A DNA stretch of 64,000 bases from Bacillota bacterium (lineage in GTDB: Bacteria; Bacillota_I; Bacilli_A; Erysipelotrichales; Erysipelotrichaceae), in contig JAEWFD010000020.1 in the NCBI GenBank assembly GCA_023388995.1, forward strand, positions 124,001 to 188,000. The letters are read 5' to 3'. The position numbers and the translations under genes are program-made. Of the stretch, positions 17,243 through 24,873 are shown in pieces. The notes below the pieces were generated by a model, which did not search any database, was not told the DNA's origin, and saw only the letters and a list, made by a program, of their open reading frames with translations. Position 1 is the stretch's first letter, and each line of letters opens with the position of its first letter.

Positions 17243-17332
17243 ATGCGGTTTGCAGAAGGCGATGAAATATATATATACGATTGGATTCACAAAAAAAGAT
17301 GCAAAGACGTTTTTTACATTACTAAAAAATAA
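17243..17332 (+). CDS. Possible 29-residue leader ORF overlapping the DUF488 gene
   Basis: ATG 17243 has a better ribosome site (AAAGGAACCGTA-ATG) than the DUF488 start 19 bases downstream in another frame. It encodes a 29-residue peptide (MRFAEGDEIYIYD...) ending in TAA at 17330. No family is recognisable. It could be chance, or it could couple translation of the downstream gene. Confidence 0.25.
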   Translation: MRFAEGDEIYIYDWIHKKRCKDVFYITKK

Positions 17333-17711
17333 TGATGTACAATGTGTATTGGATATCAGGCTGAGTCCTAACTCGCAGTTAGCTGGTTTCACAAAAGGAA
17401 ATGATTTGAAGTATTTCTTGAAAGAAATTTTAAATGTGGAATATAGATATGATTCGCGCTTTGCACCTACGAAGGAACTCCGGCTTGCATATCGAACGAA
17501 TGGACGAGATTGGACTTACTATGAACGAGAATTCAATGCAATATTATTGCAAAGAAAAATTAAGGAAGTAATACAAAAGGAATATATTGATATCCTTGAT
17601 GGTCTCTGTCTGTTATGCAGTGAAGAGGATGCATCTAAATGCCATAGAAGATTAGTGGCAGAATTGATGAAAAAGCATGTTTCTGAAATCGAAATAATTC
17701 ATTTGCGATAA
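17262..17711 (+). CDS. DUF488 family protein
   Basis: A 149-residue protein with the DUF488 pattern: 'YTIGFTKKDAKTFFTLL' at the N-terminus, 'VLDIRLSPNSQ' in the middle, and near the C-terminus 'LLCSEEDASKCHRRLVAELM' with its conserved Cys and His-Arg-Arg. The function of DUF488 is unknown; members are small soluble proteins. ATG 17262 is chosen over TTG 17250, but both have weak ribosome sites. Confidence 0.85.
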   Translation: MKYIYTIGFTKKDAKTFFTLLKNNDVQCVLDIRLSPNSQLAGFTKGNDLKYFLKEILNVEYRYDSRFAPTKELRLAYRTNGRDWTYYEREFNAILLQRKIKEVIQKEYIDILDGLCLLCSEEDASKCHRRLVAELMKKHVSEIEIIHLR

Positions 17712-17717
17712 TCCGCT

Positions 17718-17736
17718 GCGGGTATAGTATAATGGT
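17718..17736 (+). other. tRNA-Gly-like 5' fragment
   Basis: The 19 bases GCGGGTATAGTATAATGGT match the 5' acceptor strand and D-arm start of bacterial tRNA-Gly (compare GCAGGTGTAGTTTAATGGT at the start of the real tRNA-Gly in this window). No anticodon arm, T-arm or CCA follows, so it is not a functional tRNA. Confidence 0.4.
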
Positions 17737-17850
17737 TCGCAAGTGATATCTGGTATATTGAAAATAATGCGTTGATATATCATATCATAATCCACTAGAA
17801 GAACTACTGGGAGACTGATATAATAGAGAAAACAACAAGGAGGTATAGAC

Positions 17851-18339
17851 ATGGACGTATTAGCATTGGCAATTGGATTTGAAGAAAAACTGGAAGCATT
17901 CTATCTGGAGCAGGCGACTGCTCACCAAAATTCGGGCTTGGCTCATGTATTTCAACTGCTGGCTCGGGAAGAGCGTAAGCATGCGGAGTTACTGCGCAAA
18001 CATGCAAGCAAGCTGGCTAATTTAAGTATTGAGAATCATGACTTGCTGTCAGAGGTCAAGCAGCTGTTTGATGATATGAACCATGTTCATAGCTCTATTA
18101 AAGTGAATTTGGAGCAACTGGATGTTTATCGCTTTGCACAGCAACAAGAAACAGATAGTATTGAAGCTTATGAGAAACTTCTTCAAGAAGCTTCTGGTGA
18201 TGAAGAAAAAGAAATTTTTTATTACTTAATTGAAGAAGAAAAGAAACATTATTCCATCTTGGAACAAATTATTGAATTTGTTTCACGTCCGGAAGACTGG
18301 GTTGAAGATGCGGAGTTTGGATTGCGGAAAGAATATTAA
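17851..18339 (+). CDS. Ferritin-like diiron protein, rubrerythrin type without rubredoxin domain
   Basis: The 162-residue protein is a four-helix bundle by pattern, with two EExxH-type iron motifs ('REERKHAELL' near 39-47 and 'IEEEKKHYSIL' near 128-138) and additional Glu at 'FEEKLEAFY' and 'QETDSIEAYEK'. These are the diiron ligands of rubrerythrins. The C-terminal rubredoxin Cys4 domain is absent. Likely role: peroxide detoxification or iron handling in an anaerobe. The ribosome site is AAGGAGGTATAGAC-ATG. Confidence 0.86.
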   Translation: MDVLALAIGFEEKLEAFYLEQATAHQNSGLAHVFQLLAREERKHAELLRKHASKLANLSIENHDLLSEVKQLFDDMNHVHSSIKVNLEQLDVYRFAQQQETDSIEAYEKLLQEASGDEEKEIFYYLIEEEKKHYSILEQIIEFVSRPEDWVEDAEFGLRKEY

Positions 18340-18342
18340 TGA

Positions 18343-18386
18343 AAATCATGGCAATGTTGGATGCGTCCGCTTGCCATGATTTGTTT
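18343..18386 (+). terminator. Terminator after the rubrerythrin-like gene
   Basis: AAATCATGGCAA (18343-18354) pairs with TTGCCATGATTT (18371-18382), followed by a short T-rich stretch. Confidence 0.75.
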
Positions 18387-18463
18387 TGTAGTCAATGACT
18401 GTTTATTCTAATAAAAGATAAGAAAGTATAACTGCCGACATTACAGAAGACGGAGATTTCAAA

Positions 18464-18968
18464 ATGCCGAAATTAATTATTCTTAGAGGGAATTCAGGAA
18501 GCGGAAAGAGCTCTGTTGCTAAGCTGCTTCAACAAAAGCTGGGGCGAAATACAATGTTAATCTCTCAAGATATGGTTCGAAGAGAAATTTTGTGGGTGCA
18601 GGATAACATAGATACCCCAGCTGCAGCACTTCTTAAAACACTGCTGCAGTATGGCAGAAAAAACTGCGAAATAGTAATTTTGGAGGGTATTTTATATACT
18701 GCCTGGTATGAATCATTATTTATCTATGCGCAGCAAGAATATGGTGATGAGATTTTTGCTTATTACTATGATCTGCCTTTTGCTGAAACTGTTGTACGCC
18801 ATAAAACGAAAGCGAATAGCAATGAATTTGGTGAAGAAAAGATGTGGCGCTGGTGGCATGAAAAAGATTTTATCTCTTTTATTCCCGATTATTCCCGAAA
18901 AAATTCTTAGCAAAGAAATGACAGCAGCTGAAACCGTAGATTATATTTATCAAGAGGTTATTGGCTAG
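18464..18968 (+). pseudogene. P-loop kinase (uridine kinase/zeta-toxin-like fold), frameshifted by a 10-bp duplication
   Basis: The protein begins 'MPKLIILRGNSGSGKSSVAKLL' (Walker A at 9-16) and continues as a small P-loop kinase of the type annotated as uridine kinase in streptococci. In its first frame it stops at 18910 after 'FIPDYSRKNS'. The family C-terminus (IPEKILSKEMTAAETVDYIYQ) lies in another frame up to 18968. Removing one copy of the tandem TTATTCCCGA at 18879-18898 restores an unbroken 164-codon gene. GGAGATTTCAAA-ATG supports the start. Substrate is unknown. Confidence 0.85.
18879..18898 (+). repeat. 10-bp tandem duplication (TTATTCCCGA x2)
   Basis: Two perfect adjacent copies at 18879-18888 and 18889-18898. 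The second copy shifts the frame of the kinase gene. Confidence 0.95.
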
Positions 18969-18977
18969 CGTTTTGCG

Positions 18978-20426
18978 CTATGTTCCGCAATATGTGCGGT
19001 ATGGATAAAAAGAAGGATCAGGTCCTGTTACATAAGGAATTTGACAGTCTGCATAGTCATATGGATGTTGCAGGATATCCAGCAATGCATTAAGAGGTTT
19101 GTAATCTTGGCGATAAGCTGCTGCAATCGCTTCTTCTACACGATGATTGCGGGGAATAACAGAAGGATTGCTGCTGCGCATCAGTGTTTGTATTTCTTCT
19201 TGTGCAAGAGATTGATTGCGGGCTCTTTGTTTCCATGAATGTTCCCAAGCCTTATATTCGGGGTTTGGTGATAGCAGAGTATCTTCCCCTAATGTCAGTG
19301 CCCGAAAGGTATTGGCATAGTCTGCTTGATTGGCAGCCATAAGTGCAAGCAACTGCTGCATCAACGGCTCGTCTGCAATGGTTGGCTCCATGATTCCTAA
19401 TTTACCGCCCATCCCTTTTAACCAATGATTATGGTATTGCGGCTGGAAGCTTCGCAAGGCTTGTTCAGCAAGCTGAATTGCTTGTTTTTTTTCTTCTGTC
19501 AAAAGAGGAATCAGAGTTTCTGCAAAGCGCGTTAAATTCCATAAGGCAATATAGGGCTGCTGGTTATAGGCGTAGCGGCCATATGTATCAATAGAACTGA
19601 ATGCAGCATCTGGATCATACTGATCCAGAAAAGCACAAGGGCCATAGTCAATTGTTTCTCCGCAAATACTCATGTTGTCGGTGTTCATGACTCCGTGCAC
19701 AAATCCTGCTAGCTGCCATTTTGCCAGCAACGATGCTTGTCGGGCAATTACTTGTTCCAATAAGTAAAGGTAGCGGTTTGAGGCATGCTGATGATCCGGG
19801 AAGTGGCGGTTTAAAGTATAATCTGCCAAAGCCTGCAAGTCTTCCAAAGCGCAGAGTCGAGCCGCATATTCAAATGTTCCCACCCGTATATGACTGGATG
19901 CGATGCGGGTGAGAATTGCAGCAGGTACCGCTGTTTCACGCATAAGTTGTTCTGAAGTGGAAACGACTGCCAGACTTCTTGTAGTTGGAATGCCGAGTGC
20001 CGCCATGGCTTCACTGATGATATATTCGCGCAGCATCGGTCCAAGTGCTGCCTTGCCATCGCCGCGGCGGGAGTAAGGTGTTTGCCCTGAACCTTTTAGC
20101 TGAATATCATAGCGCTGGTTGGAGGGCGTAATTTGTTCTCCTAGCAACAGAGCTCTGCCATCTCCCAGCATGGTGAAGTGGCCATATTGATGCCCGGCAT
20201 ATGCCTGCGCAAGAGGCTTGGCATTAGGAGGCAATTGATTGCCTGCTAACATGGCGGCTCCATCAGCACTATATAAGTATTCTTCTGATAAACCCAATTC
20301 TCTCGCGAGAGGAGCATTCAGCAAGATGATTTGCGGATTGACTGCTGGCGCCGGCTTCCAAAGTGTATAAAAAGAAGCAGGCAGTGTTGCATAACTATGC
20401 TCTAAATTCCAGTTTGATTGGTTCAT
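18978..20426 (-). CDS. selO: Protein adenylyltransferase SelO (YdiU/UPF0061 family)
   Basis: The 482-residue pseudokinase matches SelO throughout: 'LAQAYAGHQYGHFTMLGDGRA', 'QLKGSGQTPYSRRGDGKAALG', 'REYIISEAMAALGIPTTRSLA', 'GFVHGVMNTDNMSICGETID', 'GPCAFLD'. SelO binds ATP in a flipped orientation and AMPylates proteins on Ser/Thr/Tyr, linked to redox stress. The C-terminus ends 'TYCGT', with Cys where some homologues carry selenocysteine. GGAGG precedes the start by 6 bases. It stands alone. Confidence 0.93.
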   Translation of the reverse strand: MNQSNWNLEHSYATLPASFYTLWKPAPAVNPQIILLNAPLARELGLSEEYLYSADGAAMLAGNQLPPNAKPLAQAYAGHQYGHFTMLGDGRALLLGEQITPSNQRYDIQLKGSGQTPYSRRGDGKAALGPMLREYIISEAMAALGIPTTRSLAVVSTSEQLMRETAVPAAILTRIASSHIRVGTFEYAARLCALEDLQALADYTLNRHFPDHQHASNRYLYLLEQVIARQASLLAKWQLAGFVHGVMNTDNMSICGETIDYGPCAFLDQYDPDAAFSSIDTYGRYAYNQQPYIALWNLTRFAETLIPLLTEEKKQAIQLAEQALRSFQPQYHNHWLKGMGGKLGIMEPTIADEPLMQQLLALMAANQADYANTFRALTLGEDTLLSPNPEYKAWEHSWKQRARNQSLAQEEIQTLMRSSNPSVIPRNHRVEEAIAAAYRQDYKPLNALLDILQHPYDYADCQIPYVTGPDPSFYPYRTYCGT

Positions 20427-20537
20427 AGATTACCTCCATACAATGATCTTACCGTTAGTATAACCTGTTTAGCCGACATACATAGGAAATATGCCTGCAT
20501 CGGTTTGCCTGAATGATGATTCGCCAGAGTTGATTTC

Positions 20538-20972
20538 TTAGTTGATGATCAGCATATCATTTTCATCAAACTCCCAGAATGAACCATAAGCAACTTCCCA
20601 ATAATAGCCGTCAAGATCTTGAAAGTAGCCGCTGTATCCACCCCAATCTGTTGGCTGCGGTTTTTTCGCAATCACTCCACCCGCTTCTTTCACCATATTC
20701 ATCATTTGATCTACCTCTTCTTTGGATTTCATATTGCAAGCAAGGGTAATACCGGAAAATAATTTATGATTCACAGCTGGCGGGTTTTCTTCATTGATAT
20801 CAGCAGCAAGGTATTGAAGTGGATATAGTTCTAATTTACTGCCCTGATTGTTGAAGAAAACAATAGGTGAGCCTGCCTGAGCGGTTGTCTGAAAGCCGAT
20901 ACTTTTATAAAACTGGAGGGATTGTTCAAGATTATTTACTCCTAAACAAATTAAGTTAATGCGGTTCATCAT
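20538..20972 (-). CDS. Glyoxalase/VOC family protein
   Basis: The 144-residue protein has the paired beta-alpha-beta-beta-beta modules of the VOC superfamily: 'INLICLGVNNLEQSLQFYKSIGF' in the first half and 'YFQDLDGYYWEVAY' in the second, which has the usual DPDG-like turn and metal-ligand Glu. It may be a dioxygenase-, lyase- or drug-binding-type member; the substrate cannot be named. AAGGAG lies 10 bases before the ATG. Confidence 0.85.
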   Translation of the reverse strand: MMNRINLICLGVNNLEQSLQFYKSIGFQTTAQAGSPIVFFNNQGSKLELYPLQYLAADINEENPPAVNHKLFSGITLACNMKSKEEVDQMMNMVKEAGGVIAKKPQPTDWGGYSGYFQDLDGYYWEVAYGSFWEFDENDMLIIN

Positions 20973-21192
20973 GGATTAATATCTCCTTTTTCTATTTAGT
21001 TGTGCGTTTCTTAGTTACTCATCAATGAGAAGTTGCTTTTTTGGAATTTGGATAATACGTTGTTTGCTTAACATACTGCAACAATATCATGATAAAGAGA
21101 AATAGACTTCCTTTTCAGAATTTTCATGCTTAATCATATATGCAGCAGATTTCTTGTTTATTTGCTCACCTCTTTCGATAAGCCTATTATAC

Positions 21193-21224
21193 AAAAAAGA
21201 ACATGACAACTATATGTCATGTTC
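21193..21224 (-). terminator. Terminator of the WYL regulator gene
   Basis: GAACATGACA (21199-21208) and TGTCATGTTC (21215-21224) form a perfect 10-bp stem. On the reverse strand it is followed by six T residues. The regulator's TAG stop lies in the loop. Confidence 0.85.
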
Positions 21225-22106
21225 ATAGAGTAATTGCATGAAGTGGATTCGTTCAATGAGTTCTTCCTTGATTTCCGAGGGTTTCAGTATGGTGACATCA
21301 GGACCAAAACTCAAGAGCCAGGACAGCAAATATTCTTTGTTCGCAAACCATTTGGTAAAATGGAGGGTGCCATCTATCTCCGAAAAGGAGTGTATTCCAT
21401 ATTCATCGATAAGCCTGGATTTCTGCTTGATAGCAAAAACAGCTGTCAGCTCATAATTTTTTTCTTCCGGGTAAGAGAAATCTTTTTCCGCAGAGATGGC
21501 TTCCATCGCTTCAATTGGTTCATTGGAGATCTGAACATCTTCCATTCGGTTAAGTTTGTACAACTTTACAAGATCATCCTGCCTGCTTTTTGCCTTTACA
21601 TACCAGCTGCTCCAGCGAAATACAATTTGATATGGAGAAACTGTTTTGGATGACGCAAGGTGTTCTTTGAAGTAAGTGAATGTAATTTGTTTTTTTGTTG
21701 CGAGGGCTTGTTTGATCAGTTCGATTTTGGGTCGTATGCTGGAACCGTACCAAGATGACAAGTCAATATCAATATAGGGAATCTCGGTTGTACCACGGTT
21801 GGCTAGTTTAGTAAGCAGACTAGCTGCTTCCTGTGGCTTATGAACGCTTTGAAGGGCCGTTAATCCAGCCAGCAAAAAGAGTTTTTCTTCCGCATTCAAA
21901 TGACTGAAGGGAAATTGATAGGATTCATCAATGGTGATTCCGCCCGCATAACCCTGGATAGATTGAACCGGCACGCCAGCAATCATAAGCTTTTCGATAT
22001 CTCGCAGAATAGTTCGTTTGGATACCTCAAAATGATCGGCCAGTTGCTGTGCTGTTATTTTTTTATGCTCTATCAGCAAAAGCAGTAGTTCAAATAGTCT
22101 GTTCAT
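21210..22106 (-). CDS. HTH transcriptional regulator with WYL domain (YafY type)
   Basis: This 298-residue protein has an N-terminal DeoR-like winged helix (about 1-60, 'ITAQQLADHFEVSKRTILRDIEKL') and a central WYL domain (about 135-215, 'ITFTYFKEHL... VSPYQIVFRWSSWYVKAKSR... YKLNRM'), followed by the usual C-terminal extension. WYL domains bind nucleic acids or small ligands. GAGGACCAAA-ATG supports the start. Neither neighbour gives a clear target; it is the same orientation as the downstream glyoxalase-like gene but separated by a terminator. Confidence 0.9.
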   Translation of the reverse strand: MNRLFELLLLLIEHKKITAQQLADHFEVSKRTILRDIEKLMIAGVPVQSIQGYAGGITIDESYQFPFSHLNAEEKLFLLAGLTALQSVHKPQEAASLLTKLANRGTTEIPYIDIDLSSWYGSSIRPKIELIKQALATKKQITFTYFKEHLASSKTVSPYQIVFRWSSWYVKAKSRQDDLVKLYKLNRMEDVQISNEPIEAMEAISAEKDFSYPEEKNYELTAVFAIKQKSRLIDEYGIHSFSEIDGTLHFTKWFANKEYLLSWLLSFGPDVTILKPSEIKEELIERIHFMQLLYEHDI

Positions 22107-22185
22107 TTTGGTCCTCGGTCACAGATTGCTGTTATGTACTGTATTCCTCATCATGGAATTTACATCCATACATTGAGCAGGTTAT

Positions 22186-23181
22186 TTAGGGGAGTGTAAT
22201 TTCACCGGCAATATCTTTCATGAAACATGCCTGAATCAAAGCAGGGGTATCATAATTGCCAAGTGCCCACATCAATTTGGTAACTGCTGCTTCACTCGTC
22301 ATATCATAGCCTTGAATAATTCCTTCTTGCAATACTTTTTTGCCTGTTTGGTAGATGGAGAAATTGCTTCCGTCATAAAGGCATTGCGAGCAAACGACAA
22401 CGCTGATTCCTTGCTTTGCAACCTCCTGCAATTTGGAAGTGAGATCTCGGCGAATGAAACTCATGCCGCCGGCACCGAATGCTTCTACCACGATTCCTTT
22501 ATAGTTTTGCTGAATCAAGAGATCAAAAATTTCGGGATTGAAGCCTGGTGTCAGTTTCACCAAAAAAACATCCGTGCATAAGTTTGGGAGATATTGAAAT
22601 GAACCTGCAGATTGATGTAGAACTGCTTCATTGATTTGCAGACCGCGGGCATCAACATTTGCGACAATGGCTTGATTGATGCTGTCAAATGCATCAAACC
22701 CCATCGTGCGAACTTTCACTGCTCTTGTTCCTAGCAGCACTTTGCGGTTAAACGCTACAAAGATGCCTGGATGAGGCTGCATCGCCATTGTGAATGCCAC
22801 CCGGATATTCTCGATACCATCGCTTAGCGGGTGTTGAATCGGGAGTTGCGAGCCGGTGATTACGATGGGAATAGGAATATTCTGCAGAATAAAAGATAAG
22901 ACAGATGCTGTATATGCCATGGTATCCGTGCCATGGGTTAAAACGATGCCATCGCAGGATCCGATGTGCTTCTTAATTTCCGCAGCAATGATCTGCCATT
23001 CTTCCGGCTGCATATTGGAACTGTCAATGCTCATCAAATCAATCATATCCACGGTGATGGAATCAAATCCTTGGCCAATTAACGTATAAATCTGCTTGGA
23101 ATCAAGTGTCGGCACTAGTCCTTCTTCGCTGTGACTGGAAGCGATTGTACCGCCAGTTGTGATAAAAACGATATGTTTCAT
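22186..23181 (-). CDS. ansA: L-asparaginase, type I
   Basis: The 331-residue enzyme has both catalytic triad motifs: 'TTGGTIASS' (Thr12 nucleophile region) and 'LTHGTDTMAYTASVL' (about 80-94). It hydrolyses asparagine to aspartate and ammonia. No signal peptide is visible, consistent with the cytoplasmic type I form. GAGGAATTCT-ATG supports the start. It is a single gene reading away from the metal block. Confidence 0.93.
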   Translation of the reverse strand: MKHIVFITTGGTIASSHSEEGLVPTLDSKQIYTLIGQGFDSITVDMIDLMSIDSSNMQPEEWQIIAAEIKKHIGSCDGIVLTHGTDTMAYTASVLSFILQNIPIPIVITGSQLPIQHPLSDGIENIRVAFTMAMQPHPGIFVAFNRKVLLGTRAVKVRTMGFDAFDSINQAIVANVDARGLQINEAVLHQSAGSFQYLPNLCTDVFLVKLTPGFNPEIFDLLIQQNYKGIVVEAFGAGGMSFIRRDLTSKLQEVAKQGISVVVCSQCLYDGSNFSIYQTGKKVLQEGIIQGYDMTSEAAVTKLMWALGNYDTPALIQACFMKDIAGEITLP

Positions 23182-23342
23182 AGAATTCCTCTAGCTTTCG
23201 CATCCATTATAACGAGGAATATAAAACATACAAGAGGATTGAGAAAAATAATGCTGATCCTTGTCTGATTAAGATGATTTTGCATGAATTATGCCGATAT
23301 TTATGCGATATAACATGGAAACATTCCGTTTATACAAAATCC

Positions 23343-23371
23343 TTGACGATCATAATTGATAGTGCTAATAT
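23343..23371 (+). promoter_or_regulatory. Promoter of the nrdI-like gene
   Basis: TTGACG at 23343-23348, 17-bp spacer, TAATAT at 23366-23371. The -10 box abuts a long palindrome. Confidence 0.75.
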
Positions 23372-23397
23372 AATAGTTAGCATATGCTAACTATTAT
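23370..23397. promoter_or_regulatory. 28-bp perfect palindrome, candidate repressor operator
   Basis: ATAATAGTTAGCAT followed immediately by its exact reverse complement. It begins at the last bases of the -10 box and covers the expected transcription start. The TTAGC...GCTAA core recalls DtxR/IdeR-type metal boxes, but the regulator is not identifiable here. Confidence 0.7.
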
Positions 23398-23419
23398 GGA
23401 ATTTGGATGAGGAACATAT

Positions 23420-23780
23420 ATGATCACAATTGTTTATGACAGCAAAACGGGATTAGGAAAGAAGTTTGCGGAAAAATTGCCGTATCCTTTGCAGTCTGTT
23501 GAACAGCCTGTGCAAGGACCGTGTATTTTTGGTTACCCGTAATGCAGGTTTGGGAATGATACCTGCACCAACTCAGGACTTTTTGGCACGTAATGGTGCA
23601 TTCGTGAAAGGAATTGTGGTGAATGGCAATAAAAGGTTTGGCCGTTTTTACTGTGCTGCGGGTCCTAAAATAGAAAAACGCTTTGGAATTGTTGTACTGC
23701 GCAATATTGAAGGAGAAGGAACTCTGGAAGACGCACAGGCGGTAATCCATCAAATCCAATCTTTGACAGTAGGGGCATAA
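23420..23780 (+). pseudogene. NrdI-like flavodoxin, frameshifted
   Basis: The first frame reads MITIVYDSKTGLGKKFAEKL and stops at 23540 after 'CIFGYP'. The next frame carries the NrdI signature 'VTRNAGLGMIPAPTQDFL... GIVVNGNKRFGRFYCAAGPK... FGIVVLRNIEGEGT'. Removing one G of the GG at 23531-23532 joins them as 'CIFVTRNAGLG', giving 119 codons, the family length. NrdI is the flavodoxin that activates class Ib ribonucleotide reductase, normally beside nrdEF; none is here. GAGGAACATAT-ATG supports the start. Confidence 0.82.
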
Positions 23781-23842
23781 GCAAAAATTATTGTTATCTG
23801 CAGTTTGCGGTGACTATCAATAATCTGTGCAAAGATCAAGCA

Positions 23843-23871
23843 TTGACAAGATTGGTAGATAAAAATACAAT
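23843..23871 (+). promoter_or_regulatory. Promoter of the metal-homeostasis operon
   Basis: TTGACA at 23843-23848, 17-bp spacer, TACAAT at 23866-23871. Confidence 0.85.
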
Positions 23872-23873
23872 AT

Positions 23874-23894
23874 AGATGCGAATGATTCGCATCT
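23874..23894. promoter_or_regulatory. 21-bp palindrome, candidate Fur-family (Zur-like) operator
   Basis: Arms AGATGCGAA and TTCGCATCT flank TGA, giving a core of AATGATT that resembles several Fur-family boxes. It starts two bases after the -10 box, where a bound repressor would block initiation. Downstream gene content (COG0523 GTPase, ZIP transporter) suggests zinc; the regulator itself is not in the window. Confidence 0.65.
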
Positions 23895-23925
23895 GAGTTA
23901 TGTCACTAGAAAAGGAAGGTGCAGG

Positions 23926-24873
23926 ATGACGAACATAATCATTGTTTCCGGCTTCTTGGGGGCTGGAAAAACAACGTTGATTAGAAACATATTGGAAGGC
24001 ATCCATGCCGATGAAAATACTGTTGTCATTGAAAATGAGTTTGGCGAGGTTAGCGTTGATACCGACTTGCTTAGGGATACCAGAGTAGAAATCAAGGAAA
24101 TGGTTTCGGGATGTATTTGCTGTTCGCTTTCCGGCGATTTCACAAAATCAATCGGAGAAGTCGTTCAAACCTTTCAGCCTGCATGGATCATCATTGAACC
24201 ATCCGGTGTCGGGAAATTAAGTGATGTACTGCTTGCTTGCGAAAAGGCAAGCAAAGTTGTGCCGCTGCAAATCAAACAAGCAATTACGGTGATTGACTGC
24301 CTGAAATACTTGGTGTATTTGCGTAATTTCCGGGAATTTTACTTAGATCAAATTCTTCATGCAGATGTTGTGTATCTGCGCAATGCAAAGGGCAATGCAA
24401 AGCAACATGAGGTACTTGCTTCGCTGCAAACCATTAATCCAACAGCAGTTCTTGTGGATACGCCGCTTGCAGATTTGACCAAAGGTGCACTATGGCATCA
24501 GCTAGACAGTTTGGAGCTGTTGTCAGGGCAGCTCCTGCGGGATCTTAAAGTACAAGCTGCTGCAAAGGCAAGCTTTCGCAATCATGCGGCGGAAGAGGTA
24601 TTTCAGTCTTGGGGTGTCTTGCTTTCGTCGCCATTCAGTGAAGAACAGATGAGAAAGATACTAATCATATTAGCAGAACATGGAGCAACGCATATATTGC
24701 GTGCCAAAGGAATCTTTCAAGATGAAGCTGGCAATGGATATCAATTCAGTTATGTGCCGGGGGAATGGACCGTTACATCTGTTTCCTGGCAGCAGCAGCC
24801 GAAAGTATGTGTCATAGGAACGGCATTGAACAAACAGGAACTGGAAACCCTGTTTGCTGTTTCCCATGAGTAG
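23926..24873 (+). CDS. COG0523/CobW-family GTPase, putative metallochaperone (YciC/ZagA-like)
   Basis: This 315-residue G3E GTPase has Walker A 'GFLGAGKTT' (9-17), 'ENEFGE', the metal-binding 'GCICC' (Cys63, Cys65, Cys66) and 'EPSG' (91-94). The family inserts or allocates metals, and YciC/ZagA members act under zinc shortage. The base-specificity motif NKxD is not obvious; 'YLRNAKGN' (about 150-157) occupies its place, and the His-rich loop of many members is missing. AAGGAAGGTGCAGG-ATG starts it. It overlaps the next gene by 8 bp. Confidence 0.88.
   Translation: MTNIIIVSGFLGAGKTTLIRNILEGIHADENTVVIENEFGEVSVDTDLLRDTRVEIKEMVSGCICCSLSGDFTKSIGEVVQTFQPAWIIIEPSGVGKLSDVLLACEKASKVVPLQIKQAITVIDCLKYLVYLRNFREFYLDQILHADVVYLRNAKGNAKQHEVLASLQTINPTAVLVDTPLADLTKGALWHQLDSLELLSGQLLRDLKVQAAAKASFRNHAAEEVFQSWGVLLSSPFSEEQMRKILIILAEHGATHILRAKGIFQDEAGNGYQFSYVPGEWTVTSVSWQQQPKVCVIGTALNKQELETLFAVSHE

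Noticed and set aside
17718..17800. Complete tRNA-Gly gene
   Set aside because: Only the first 19 bases match; no anticodon stem, T-arm or acceptor partner follows.
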